A stretch of 64,000 nt of DNA. It comes from Exiguobacterium marinum DSM 16307 (GTDB lineage Bacteria; Bacillota; Bacilli; Exiguobacteriales; Exiguobacteriaceae). Numbering within the stretch: position 1 is the stretch's first letter; each line of letters opens with the position of its first letter. The notes under the pieces are model-generated. The model saw only the letters and a list, made by a program, of their open reading frames with translations, was not told the DNA's origin and ran no database searches. Below are positions 19,007-27,134 of the stretch, one piece after another. The stretch spans positions 2,077,878 to 2,141,877 of the forward strand of contig NZ_KK211189.1 in assembly GCF_000620845.1 (NCBI RefSeq). The letters are read 5' to 3'. The position numbers were made by a program, and so were the translations under genes.

Positions 19007-19038
19007 AAAGGAGTGGACCTAATCGGGTCCACTCCTTT
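19007..19038. terminator. Bidirectional terminator shared by the DUF1128 gene and rnc
   Basis: Perfect 13-bp stem: 19007-19019 pairs with 19026-19038 (core GAGTGGACC/GGTCCACTC). It has a T-rich end in both directions, falls 1 base past the plus-strand stop and 3 bases past the rnc stop, and so serves both convergent genes. Confidence 0.85.
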
Positions 19039-19041
19039 CGT

Positions 19042-19821
19042 TTATAAATCTGCGTAACGCCTGTTAAAGGCGATGAGCGCTTCTTTCGCCGCCAATTGCT
19101 CGGCTTCTTTTTTAGAGCGTCCAATCCCTTCACCGACAATATCGTCACTGAGACGGGCATGCGCCACGAATTCACGGCTATGCGCCGGACCACGCTCTTC
19201 GATAATCTCATACGATACAGGACCGAGCCCTTCGCGTTGCACACTTTCCTGCAACTGACTTTTAAAATCAGTCTGTTCTTCAAATACACCCGCTAAGACT
19301 TTCGGAAAAACCGCTTCGGCGAGGAATCGTTCGACTGCCTCAATTCCTTGGTCCAAATAAAGAGCACCGATATAGGATTCGAATACATCGGCAAGTAGTG
19401 CCGGACGTTTTCGCCCACCGGTCAACTCTTCACCTTTTCCAAGCAAGGTGAAGTCAGAAAAAGCATAGGCTTCCGCAAAATTCACGAGTGACGGTTCGCA
19501 AACGATCGCCGCTCGTAATTTCGTTAATTCCCCCTCGGAGCGCTCCGGATAAGTCTCATATAAGAAGCGAGATACAGTTAACTCTAGAACAGCATCCCCT
19601 AAAAATTCTAAACGTTCATTATCTTTCCGTAACCCTCGTTGTTCATTCACATAAGAAGAATGGGTGAACGCCTGCATGAGTAAGTCGCGATCTGAAAATT
19701 GAACGTCTAAACGTTCTTCTAATGATTTGAATAATTCTAAGATGCGTGCTCGTTCCATCTCCTGTCGCCGACGTCGCTGCGCCGACCCTTGACGGTCAAA
19801 CCGTCTTTTGTCTTTTGTCAT
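19042..19821 (-). CDS. rnc: Ribonuclease III
   Basis: Double-strand-specific endoribonuclease for rRNA processing and RNA decay. The catalytic signature [14 protein letters not shown] (E72 and D76 among the metal ligands) and the second acidic site [15 protein letters not shown] are intact. A C-terminal double-stranded-RNA-binding domain ends with [17 protein letters not shown]-type spacing ([16 protein letters not shown]). The ATG at 19821 has GGAGGGAACT in front; the ORF's 10 extra upstream codons overlap the ribosome site. Confidence 0.95.
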   Translation of the reverse strand: MTKDKRRFDRQGSAQRRRRQEMERARILELFKSLEERLDVQFSDRDLLMQAFTHSSYVNEQRGLRKDNERLEFLGDAVLELTVSRFLYETYPERSEGELTKLRAAIVCEPSLVNFAEAYAFSDFTLLGKGEELTGGRKRPALLADVFESYIGALYLDQGIEAVERFLAEAVFPKVLAGVFEEQTDFKSQLQESVQREGLGPVSYEIIEERGPAHSREFVAHARLSDDIVGEGIGRSKKEAEQLAAKEALIAFNRRYADL

Positions 19822-19846
19822 AGTTCCCTCCATGAATAAGCACAAG

Positions 19847-19872
19847 CCCACCGCTCGGTTCCGGGCGGTGGG
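19847..19872 (-). terminator. GC-rich hairpin between acpP and rnc
   Basis: Perfect 8-bp stem CCCACCGC/GCGGTGGG (19847-19854 with 19865-19872), without a strong U tract on the minus strand (TTGTGCTTATT). Probably a partial terminator or a 3'-end stabiliser for abundant acpP mRNA. Confidence 0.5.
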
Positions 19873-19881
19873 ATGGCTTGA

Positions 19882-20121
19882 TTACACTTTTGTTTCGATA
19901 TAAGCCACTACGTCGCCGACAGTCGCAAGTTTTTCAGCGTCCTCGTCTTCGATTGTGATGTCGAATTTATCTTCGAGGTCCATCACCATTTCCATCACTT
20001 CGAGCGAGTCAGCGCCAAGGTCATCCTTGAATGATTTGTCCGCTGTGATCTCAGATACATCTTTCCCGAGCTTCTCTGCCACTGCTTCTTGTACGTCTAC
20101 TAAAATTTGTTCTTTTGTCAT
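19882..20121 (-). CDS. acpP: Acyl carrier protein
   Basis: 79-aa acidic carrier of growing fatty acyl chains. The phosphopantetheine attachment serine is S39 in LGADSLEVMEMVMDLE. Last gene of the FapR operon order fapR-plsX-fabD-fabG-acpP. It has a promoter of its own in the 58-base gap (20143-20171), fitting the high demand for ACP. Confidence 0.98.
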   Translation of the reverse strand: MTKEQILVDVQEAVAEKLGKDVSEITADKSFKDDLGADSLEVMEMVMDLEDKFDITIEDEDAEKLATVGDVVAYIETKV

Positions 20122-20142
20122 GATAAAATCCCTCCAAAGGTA

Positions 20143-20171
20143 AGTATATTAAATGTCAGTCTGTTGGTAAA
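20143..20171 (-). promoter_or_regulatory. Internal sigma-A promoter for acpP
   Basis: Minus strand: TTTACC (20171-20166), 17-bp spacer, TATACT (20148-20143), just before a GGAGGG ribosome site. Confidence 0.5.
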
Positions 20172-20179
20172 GTTCTCTT

Positions 20180-20920
20180 TTACGCCATTGTCATGCCACC
20201 GTCGACGGCAATTGTCTGTCCGGTCACATATGCGGCTTGTTCTGATGCTAGGAACGAGACGAGATTCGCCACCTCTTCGACTTGACCAAAACGGTTGAAC
20301 GGAATCTGCTCGAGTGTAGCCTCTCGTTGTGCATCTGTCAAGGCATCGGTCATGTCGGTTTGAATAAAGCCAGGACACACGGCATTGACTGTCACATGAC
20401 GTCCCGCGAGTTCGCGAGCAACCGATTTTGTCAATCCGATTAACCCTGCTTTCGCAGCCGCATAATTCGCCTGTCCCGCATTTCCAGTAATCCCGACAAC
20501 CGAGGCGATATTGATGATTCGACCTGCATTCGATTTGAGCAAAGGTCGCGTGACGGCTTGCGATGTCAGAAAGGCCCCTTTCAAGTTCGTCGATAGCACG
20601 TCTTCGAAGTCGGCTTCTTTCATTCGCATGAGTAACCCGTCACGTGTAATCCCCGCATTGTTGACGAGGCAATCGATTCGTCCAAATGAATCGACTGTCG
20701 TCTTGACGAGCGCTTTAACATCATCTGCGTTTGAGACGTCTGCCTTCACGGCAATGGCTTCTCCGCCTGCCTCCACAATCGCTGTCACAACGTCATTTGC
20801 CTTCTGTTCACTACCCGAGTAGTTCACGACGACTCGAAAACCGTCTTCCCCTAAACGTTTCGCGATGGCCGCACCGATTCCACGGGACGCGCCAGTCACA
20901 ATCGCTACTTGATCATGCAC
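20180..20920 (-). CDS. fabG: 3-oxoacyl-[acyl-carrier-protein] reductase
   Basis: NADPH-dependent short-chain dehydrogenase doing the first reduction of each fatty-acid elongation round. Cofactor motif TGASRGIG (9-16), NNAG, and the catalytic Ser-Tyr-Lys set in IASVVGITGN and NYAAAKAG. 246 aa; C terminus YVTGQTIAVDGGM. The start is GTG (20920) with AGGGGGAG ahead, overlapping the fabD end by 8 bases. Confidence 0.96.
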   Translation of the reverse strand: MHDQVAIVTGASRGIGAAIAKRLGEDGFRVVVNYSGSEQKANDVVTAIVEAGGEAIAVKADVSNADDVKALVKTTVDSFGRIDCLVNNAGITRDGLLMRMKEADFEDVLSTNLKGAFLTSQAVTRPLLKSNAGRIINIASVVGITGNAGQANYAAAKAGLIGLTKSVARELAGRHVTVNAVCPGFIQTDMTDALTDAQREATLEQIPFNRFGQVEEVANLVSFLASEQAAYVTGQTIAVDGGMTMA

Positions 20921-21833
20921 GAACTTCTCCCCCTAACGAGGCGACTTCTTCGAGCGTGGTCGCCTTTTGAATCGAAACGCTCGAATCGATTCGTTTAATC
21001 AATCCAGAAAGTGGTGAAGACGGACCGAATTCAATGAATGTGTCCACACCATCTGCAATCGCTTTTCGAACACAATCCTCGAAGCAGACTGACGAATAAA
21101 GTTGTTTCGTCAATAGCACCTTCAATTGTTCAGGGTCACGATGTACAGCAGCATCCACGTTCGAGATAAAGTCGACTGAAGCCGCTTCAAACGGTGACGA
21201 GGCGAGGACATCTTGGAATCGTGTCGCTGCCGGCATCATGTACGAACTATGAAACGCTCCAGATACATTCAATGGCAATACCCGTTTCGCACCAGCGGTT
21301 TTCAATTCAACGCTCGCCTGTTCGACAGCGTCGACATGCCCTGAAATCACAAATTGACCAGGACAATTCAAGTTAGCGATTTGAACCAAATCCCCGCTCG
21401 CACTGATTTTTTCTGTGATGTGATGCGCTTCTGTCAAATCGGTCATCCCGACGACAGCCGCCATCGTTCCGTCCTTCACATCAGACATCAAATGACCACG
21501 TTCACGGACGAGCACGGTCGCCTCTTCTAAATCGATGACACCCGCACTGACGAGCGCTGCGTATTCACCTACGCTATGCCCAATCACGACATCTGGTGCC
21601 GCCCCTTTATCCGCATAGGCTTTTGCGAGCAACGAGGCATGCGCCACGATGGCCGGCTGTGCGACTTCAGTTGCTTGAAGGTCTTCTTTCGATCCCGATG
21701 ACATGACTTCAAGAAGGTCAAACCCGAGTCGACGCCCGATTGCTTGAAGTGTCTCCGGATGATCTAAAAATGTCTGTCCCATTCCTACGGCTTGAGAGCC
21801 TTGTCCTGGGAACACCCATGCTACTTTCCCCAT
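20913..21833 (-). CDS. fabD: Malonyl-CoA:ACP transacylase
   Basis: Transfers malonyl from CoA to ACP. N terminus WVFPGQGSQAVGMGQ; nucleophile serine S87 in GHSVGEYAALV; catalytic histidine in the VSGAFHSSYM motif. 306 aa, as usual. It lies between plsX (18-base gap) and fabG (overlap). Confidence 0.96.
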   Translation of the reverse strand: MGKVAWVFPGQGSQAVGMGQTFLDHPETLQAIGRRLGFDLLEVMSSGSKEDLQATEVAQPAIVAHASLLAKAYADKGAAPDVVIGHSVGEYAALVSAGVIDLEEATVLVRERGHLMSDVKDGTMAAVVGMTDLTEAHHITEKISASGDLVQIANLNCPGQFVISGHVDAVEQASVELKTAGAKRVLPLNVSGAFHSSYMMPAATRFQDVLASSPFEAASVDFISNVDAAVHRDPEQLKVLLTKQLYSSVCFEDCVRKAIADGVDTFIEFGPSSPLSGLIKRIDSSVSIQKATTLEEVASLGGEVRA

Positions 21834-21851
21834 GTCCTCACCTGCTTTCGC

Positions 21852-22841
21852 TTAGTCTATCGCTTTGGCACGCTTGATTTTATCGACGACGTCGTGGTCT
21901 ACCATGATTTTTGCCTGTTTTAATGCACTCATGATTGCGAGTGCATCACTCGACCCATGAGCTTTGATGACAGGCGCATTGATCCCAAATAATCCAGCTC
22001 CACCATGTTCGCGATAATCAAGCGTTTCTTTCAATCGTCTTAATTTTGGTTTTAAGATGAGAGCGGCGAGTTTTGATACAAGATTGCTCGTGAATTGTTC
22101 TTTCATCATTTTCATGAGCATCGCCGACGAGCCTTCTACACCTTTTAATAAGATGTTTCCAGCAAATCCTTCTGTCACGATGACGTCCACGTCACCTGAC
22201 ATCGCTTCACGTGCCTCGACATTTCCAACGAAGTGGACAGGGGCCTCTTCAAGGAGGGGGAACGCATCTTTTGTGAGCGCATTTCCTTTCCCGGCTTCTG
22301 TCCCAATATTGAGAAGGGCGACACGTGGCGTTTTAATGCCACGAACGTGTTCCGCATAGAGTGAACCCATGATCGCATAATCTACAAGGTGTTCGGCCTT
22401 CGCATCCGGATTCGCTCCGACATCCAGTACGACGACACCACTACCTGTATATGTAGGGAACGTCGGAGATAATGCCGGACGCTCGATTCCCGGGATTCGT
22501 CCGATGATGAAAAGAGATGCCGCCATCAATGCCCCGGTATTTCCGGCAGACACGAGGGCATCCGCTTTCCCTTCTTTGACGAGCTTTGCCGCTACAACGA
22601 GCGAACTGTCTTTCTTACGGCGAACCGCTCGAACCGGTTCATCCTCACTTGTGATGATCTCACTTGCTGGAACGACCGTCACACGCGGGTCGTCAAGACC
22701 GTATGAGGAAATTTTTACCTCATCACCGACTAAAAAGAGTTCCATCGATTCGTTCGGATATTGTTCGACGAACCGTTTCACACCTTCCACAATCGCCTTC
22801 GGTGCGTGATCGCCACCCATTGCATCAATCGCTAACTTCAT
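21852..22841 (-). CDS. plsX: Phosphate acyltransferase PlsX
   Basis: Makes acyl-phosphate from acyl-ACP for phosphatidic acid synthesis with PlsY. The N terminus [20 protein letters not shown] and the motifs [14 protein letters not shown] and [16 protein letters not shown] are diagnostic. 329 aa. It overlaps the fapR stop by 4 bases (ATGA), so regulator and enzyme are coupled. Confidence 0.96.
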   Translation of the reverse strand: MKLAIDAMGGDHAPKAIVEGVKRFVEQYPNESMELFLVGDEVKISSYGLDDPRVTVVPASEIITSEDEPVRAVRRKKDSSLVVAAKLVKEGKADALVSAGNTGALMAASLFIIGRIPGIERPALSPTFPTYTGSGVVVLDVGANPDAKAEHLVDYAIMGSLYAEHVRGIKTPRVALLNIGTEAGKGNALTKDAFPLLEEAPVHFVGNVEAREAMSGDVDVIVTEGFAGNILLKGVEGSSAMLMKMMKEQFTSNLVSKLAALILKPKLRRLKETLDYREHGGAGLFGINAPVIKAHGSSDALAIMSALKQAKIMVDHDVVDKIKRAKAID

Positions 22842-23407
22842 GCTTGTTCCTCCTCACCACGTCGGTAAATCGTGAAGTCGCCGTCAAAGACGCACTCCTC
22901 ACCGACATAACTTTCGACCGTGACATCTGTTCTCCCGTCCCCACGTAGCTTCATCACACGAGCCTTGGCAACGACTCGCTCTCCAAGATGGACTTGGCGA
23001 CTGAAGCGGATGTCCGCTTTAGTGGTCAACGCCAATTCATCATTGATGAGCGCCACCGCTAACGAGTTGGCTTGCGCAAACAAGACGTGTCCACGGGCAA
23101 TCTCATTGCGGCTAAAGACGTGTTCTTTTTCTATATCGAGGACTGAGATGGCAGAGTCATCTAGTTTTAAGTCAATCATATCACCGATGACCTCGCTCAT
23201 TGAAAGCGATTTGACTTCATCGAGATGTTCGGAAGCCACATGTTTGATTCGTTCCCTTACTTCTGGAATTTTTAATTCCATCCGGTCGAGCCGAATCGTC
23301 TGGATGCTGACGGAAAACTGTTTTGATAGTTCTTCGTCTTTGATGAACGGGTTGTGTTCAATCGTCTCTTGTAACAAGCGTTGCCGCTCTTTCTTAGGTA
23401 CCCGCAT
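22838..23407 (-). CDS. fapR: Transcriptional repressor FapR (fatty acid and phospholipid synthesis)
   Basis: Repressor of lipid synthesis released by malonyl-CoA. It has an N-terminal DeoR-like helix-turn-helix (residues about 8-50, [22 protein letters not shown]) and a C-terminal hot-dog fold that binds malonyl-CoA ([32 protein letters not shown]). 189 aa. It heads fapR-plsX-fabD-fabG-acpP, and its own operator overlaps the start site (23440-23457), predicting autoregulation. Confidence 0.96.
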   Translation of the reverse strand: MRVPKKERQRLLQETIEHNPFIKDEELSKQFSVSIQTIRLDRMELKIPEVRERIKHVASEHLDEVKSLSMSEVIGDMIDLKLDDSAISVLDIEKEHVFSRNEIARGHVLFAQANSLAVALINDELALTTKADIRFSRQVHLGERVVAKARVMKLRGDGRTDVTVESYVGEECVFDGDFTIYRRGEEEQA

Positions 23408-23439
23408 TCAGTTCCCTCCTAAACTAATCACTAAAGAAC

Positions 23440-23457
23440 TTAACACCTGGTACTAAT
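23440..23457 (-). promoter_or_regulatory. FapR operator
   Basis: The imperfect palindrome TTAACACCTGGTACTAAT (plus strand) fits the FapR box built around TTAGTACC/GGTACTAA. It covers the expected transcription start, just downstream of the -10. Confidence 0.75.
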
Positions 23458-23460
23458 AGC

Positions 23461-23489
23461 AGTATATATTCTTTAGTCGTCATTTTCAA
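23461..23489 (-). promoter_or_regulatory. Sigma-A promoter of the fapR operon
   Basis: Minus strand: TTGAAA (23489-23484), 17-bp spacer, TATACT (23466-23461). The FapR box begins 3 bases downstream. Confidence 0.75.
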
Positions 23490-23492
23490 GTA

Positions 23493-25523
23493 TTATTCTA
23501 ACCTTTCCCCTACGAGAAGGTCGAGTTGTTTTAAATAGCTACGTAGCACCTTAAACTGGTCTTCATGCCAAAATGCGTCACTTTCGAGCATTGCCACAGC
23601 ATCTTGTCTCGCCACTTCCATCACTTTCAAATCGAGAACGGGATCGGCGACCCGGAAGCTTGGTAGACCACTCTGCGCGGTACCGAAGAAATCACCGGCA
23701 CCACGTAACTCCAAATCTTTTTCCGCTAATACGAAGCCGTCGTTCGTTTCAGTCATCGTTTTCAGCCGAACTTTTCCGACGTCGGACTTAGGGTCTCCGA
23801 CAAGGACACAGAATGATTGATGGGCGCCACGACCAACCCGGCCTCTCAGCTGATGCAACTGGGCGAGCCCAAAACGTTCGGCATCATGAATGATAATGAG
23901 AGAAGCGTTCGGAACGTTCACGCCTACCTCGACGACAGTCGTCGACACAAGAATTTGTGTCGCATTATCGGCGAACGACTTCATCACGTCATCCTTTTCA
24001 GCACTCGATAACTTTCCGTGCATCAGTCCGACTTCATGATTCGGGAAGCGGTCTTTCAAAATTTCATACAAAGCCGTCGCACTCTCCACTTCGAGCGTAT
24101 CCGACTCTTCAATGAGTGGCGCAATCACGTATGCTTGGCGACCGAGCGACAGTTCCCGATCGACCATCGAATGAACACGATCGATTTGGTCATGTTTCGC
24201 CCAATACGTTTCAATCGGTTTTCGTCCTTTTGGCATCTCATCGATTGTCGAGACGTCCATCTCTCCGAACGCACTGATAGCAAGTGTTCTTGGAATCGGA
24301 GTCGCGGTCATATATAACACGTCCGCAAATTCAGCCTTGTCTCGTAGCTTCTTCCGCTGCTCGACACCAAAACGGTGCTGTTCGTCCGTGATCGCCAAAT
24401 GTAAATTCGAAAACTCGACCGGCCCTTGAATGAGTGCATGTGTCCCTACGATGATGTCGACGTCTCTTGATTGGATTGCTGTAAGGAGCGCTTCTCGCGC
24501 CTTTCCTTTTACCGAGCTCGTCAACAGGGCGATCGTGATGCCAAACGGTTCAAACAATTCCTGTAAAGACGTCGCATGTTGTTCTGCTAAAATCTCGGTC
24601 GGCACCATCAATGCACCCTGATACCCTGCCATGACGGTCGCATACAAGGCAATCGCGGCAACGACGGTCTTCCCGCTCCCGACATCCCCTTGTAATAGTC
24701 GGTTCATCCGTTCTGGTTTTTCAAGGTCAGATACAATTTCACGGATGACCCGTGTCTGAGCTCCCGTCAACGGAAATGCGAGTCGTTTGACGAATTCATT
24801 CAATTGATGTTTGTCGAGTTGAAGGGCCCGACCGTTTCCTGACCGCTCCATTTTCCGAAACGCCTGCAATTTCAATTGATACATGAGACATTCTTCATAT
24901 ACATAACTTCGTCTCGCTCTTTTATAAGTGTCAACAGTATCTGGAAAGTGCATCCCACGAAGCATCGTCATCCGATCTTCTAGTCGATACCGGTCGCGAA
25001 TGACTTGCGGCACCTGTTCCGGGAGATCGCTCACCTGTTCAAAAGCCAGTTTCACGATTCGACTGAAATTCTTTTGCGTCAGCCCGGCTCGAAGTGAATA
25101 AATCGGCTGTAGTCCGCCTGACGGGGCACCAAATTCGAGGTCGGTCGCGCTGATCGTCATCCGATTCATGTCCCATTTTCCTTTGACCGTCACCGTTTCG
25201 CCAATCACTAGCTTGTCCTTGTAAAACGCGCGATTGAACATCGTCACTTGGACTGCATACCGTTCTTCTAGTAATAGTCTGAACTGAAGGCGATTTTTAC
25301 CTTTACTATAATAACGAACGAGCGGTTCGCCTTGGACTGTCCCACTCCATTTGACAAGGTCCCCATGTATAGCCGTGGTCACAGTTCCGCTATTATAATT
25401 CTCATAACGAAACGGGACGTGCTCTAGCACGTCCTCGATTCGAACAAGTTCCATCACTTCTAATTTTTTGGCCATTTCTGGCCCGACTCCTTTCAAAGTC
25501 GTCAGTCGTTCATTGTTTCGCAT
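23493..25523 (-). CDS. recG: ATP-dependent DNA helicase RecG
   Basis: Branch-migration helicase for stalled forks and Holliday junctions. An N-terminal wedge/OB domain (PFRYENY, LRFQLLLE-type strands) precedes superfamily 2 motifs: LLQGDVGSGKTVVAAIAL (Walker A), ITDEQHRFGVEQR (motif II), MTATPIPRTLA, and QLRGRVGRG (motif VI). I start it at ATG 25523 (676 aa, MRNNERLTTLKGVGP), which has GGAG upstream and overlaps the sdaAA end; the open frame runs 21 codons further. Confidence 0.95.
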   Translation of the reverse strand: MRNNERLTTLKGVGPEMAKKLEVMELVRIEDVLEHVPFRYENYNSGTVTTAIHGDLVKWSGTVQGEPLVRYYSKGKNRLQFRLLLEERYAVQVTMFNRAFYKDKLVIGETVTVKGKWDMNRMTISATDLEFGAPSGGLQPIYSLRAGLTQKNFSRIVKLAFEQVSDLPEQVPQVIRDRYRLEDRMTMLRGMHFPDTVDTYKRARRSYVYEECLMYQLKLQAFRKMERSGNGRALQLDKHQLNEFVKRLAFPLTGAQTRVIREIVSDLEKPERMNRLLQGDVGSGKTVVAAIALYATVMAGYQGALMVPTEILAEQHATSLQELFEPFGITIALLTSSVKGKAREALLTAIQSRDVDIIVGTHALIQGPVEFSNLHLAITDEQHRFGVEQRKKLRDKAEFADVLYMTATPIPRTLAISAFGEMDVSTIDEMPKGRKPIETYWAKHDQIDRVHSMVDRELSLGRQAYVIAPLIEESDTLEVESATALYEILKDRFPNHEVGLMHGKLSSAEKDDVMKSFADNATQILVSTTVVEVGVNVPNASLIIIHDAERFGLAQLHQLRGRVGRGAHQSFCVLVGDPKSDVGKVRLKTMTETNDGFVLAEKDLELRGAGDFFGTAQSGLPSFRVADPVLDLKVMEVARQDAVAMLESDAFWHEDQFKVLRSYLKQLDLLVGERLE

Positions 25524-26397
25524 CTTCTTTCGCTCCAAATATATTTCGTTCGAGACGACGAGCCGTTGGTGTATTGGCAAGTCCACCTTTTGCCGTCTCT
25601 TTTAATGCGGTCGGCATCATTTGACCGACTTCATGCATCGCCGAGATGACTTCATCACATGGAATACGCGAGGTGATGCCCGCGAGCGCCATGTCTGCGG
25701 CGACAATTGCGTTGGCACCACCCATAGCGTTACGTTTCACGCATGGGACTTCTACGAGACCCGCCACAGGATCACAGACGAGACCAAGCATGTTTTTAAG
25801 TGCGATTGCAAATGCTGTAGCCGATTGGTCCGGTGTTCCGCCGGCCGCTTCGACGATTGCAGCTGCAGCCATCGCGGTCGCCGATCCGACCTCGGCCTGG
25901 CATCCGCCCGCCGCTCCCGATATGGAGGCGTTGTTCGCCACGACGAATCCGAATGCACCTGATGTGAACAAGTAACGAATCATCGCATCACGGTCCATCT
26001 CGAGACGATCCTTCACTGCAAACAACGTTCCTGGCACGACGCCCGCGCTCCCCGCAGTTGGTGTCGCACAGATTCGTCCCATCGCGGCATTCACTTCGTT
26101 CGTCCCGATTGCTTTTGACACCGCATCTAAAATGAGGTCTCCGGCAAGCGATTTGCCTGAGCGAATATAGTCTTGCATGAGTACGGCATCGTTCCCCGTC
26201 AATCCCGTAACAGACGTGACACCTTGGAGCGCACGTTCGACCGCTTCTTCCATCACCTCGAGATTCCGGTTCATCATACCGATGATGTCCTCCCGACTTG
26301 AGCGTCTGACGTGCATCTCTTGTTCGATCATCACTTCAGAAATCGGAATGCCTCGTTCTGTGGCAATCGTCACTAACTCTTCTACTGATTTAAACAT
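25510..26397 (-). CDS. sdaAA: L-serine dehydratase, iron-sulfur, alpha subunit
   Basis: Catalytic subunit of the two-chain 4Fe-4S serine deaminase (serine to pyruvate and ammonia). Cluster-type cysteines lie in GRICATPTAGSAG, GGCQAEVGSATAMA and GLVCDPVAGLVEVPC. About 295 aa. The ATG at 26397 is favoured over a GTG one codon earlier by spacing from AAGGAG. It follows sdaAB by 12 bases, in the same order as in B. subtilis. Confidence 0.95.
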   Translation of the reverse strand: MFKSVEELVTIATERGIPISEVMIEQEMHVRRSSREDIIGMMNRNLEVMEEAVERALQGVTSVTGLTGNDAVLMQDYIRSGKSLAGDLILDAVSKAIGTNEVNAAMGRICATPTAGSAGVVPGTLFAVKDRLEMDRDAMIRYLFTSGAFGFVVANNASISGAAGGCQAEVGSATAMAAAAIVEAAGGTPDQSATAFAIALKNMLGLVCDPVAGLVEVPCVKRNAMGGANAIVAADMALAGITSRIPCDEVISAMHEVGQMMPTALKETAKGGLANTPTARRLERNIFGAKEDAKQ

Positions 26398-26409
26398 CAC
26401 ACATTCTCC

Positions 26410-27072
26410 TTATTCCCCAAAAATAGCTATCCGTTCAATTTGTGGTAACCGCTCGAGTTCTGCTAGCACGTCAGCAGGAATGGTCTCATCAATCTCAATG
26501 GCCATCAAGGCCTGCATTCCTTTTTCGTGACGGCTCACTTCCATATGACCGATGTTCAATTGGTGATTCGCCAAAACTCCCGTAACTGCTGCGATTGCAC
26601 CGAATCGATCATGGTGTAAGACGACGAGTGCAGGTCCCCCTCCTGTCAATTTTAACGGGAACCCGTTCAATTCGGTAATTTCAATCGTTCCCCCACCGAT
26701 TGAGACGCCGACGATTTCAAATGTCCCAAGTTCATCTTCGAGCAGGACGCGTGCCGTATTCGGATGATCTGTCAACAAATCACTCGTTTCAAAGATGACT
26801 TCGATGCCTTTCTCACTAGCGATGTCTAACGCCTGCGGGATTCTCAAGTCGAACGTATCAAACCCCATGATTCCACCGACGATGGCAACATCTGTCCCGT
26901 GACCTCGATATGTGTCAGCGAATGACCCGTAAAATGTGATATGCGCGATACGTGGTGTTCTCCCGAACAACTTCCCTGCCATCAACCCAATTCGAGCGGC
27001 TCCTGCTGTATGTGAACTCGACGGACCGACCATGACTGGACCGATAATGTCAAACACACTACGATATTTCAT
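26410..27072 (-). CDS. sdaAB: L-serine dehydratase, iron-sulfur, beta subunit
   Basis: Beta chain with the N-terminal motif FDIIGPVMVGPSSSHTAGAARIG and a C-terminal ACT domain (VLHHDRFGAIAAVTGVLANHQLNIGHM pattern) that usually binds an amino-acid ligand. 220 aa from ATG 27072, which has AAGGGGG in front. It lies right after the fakA terminator. Confidence 0.94.
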   Translation of the reverse strand: MKYRSVFDIIGPVMVGPSSSHTAGAARIGLMAGKLFGRTPRIAHITFYGSFADTYRGHGTDVAIVGGIMGFDTFDLRIPQALDIASEKGIEVIFETSDLLTDHPNTARVLLEDELGTFEIVGVSIGGGTIEITELNGFPLKLTGGGPALVVLHHDRFGAIAAVTGVLANHQLNIGHMEVSRHEKGMQALMAIEIDETIPADVLAELERLPQIERIAIFGE

Positions 27073-27090
27073 CAATTTTCCCCCTTTCAA

Positions 27091-27123
27091 AAATCCCTAC
27101 CTTCATTATACAGAAGGTAGGGA
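27091..27123 (-). terminator. Intrinsic terminator after fakA
   Basis: Perfect 11-bp stem TCCCTACCTTC/GAAGGTAGGGA (27094-27104 with 27113-27123), followed by TTTTTG on the minus strand. The loop carries TATAAT on the minus strand; no convincing -35 accompanies it, so an sdaAB promoter inside the hairpin is only a possibility. Confidence 0.8.
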
Positions 27124-27134
27124 CTTGAAACAGC

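Noticed and set aside
22920-23456. 178-aa plus-strand frame antisense to fapR
   Set aside because: A shadow of fapR; it begins without a ribosome site and runs through the FapR operator and promoter.
27105-27112. TATAAT in the fakA terminator loop as the sdaAB promoter
   Set aside because: No acceptable -35 at 16-18 bp; the hexamer is probably incidental, though kept as a note.
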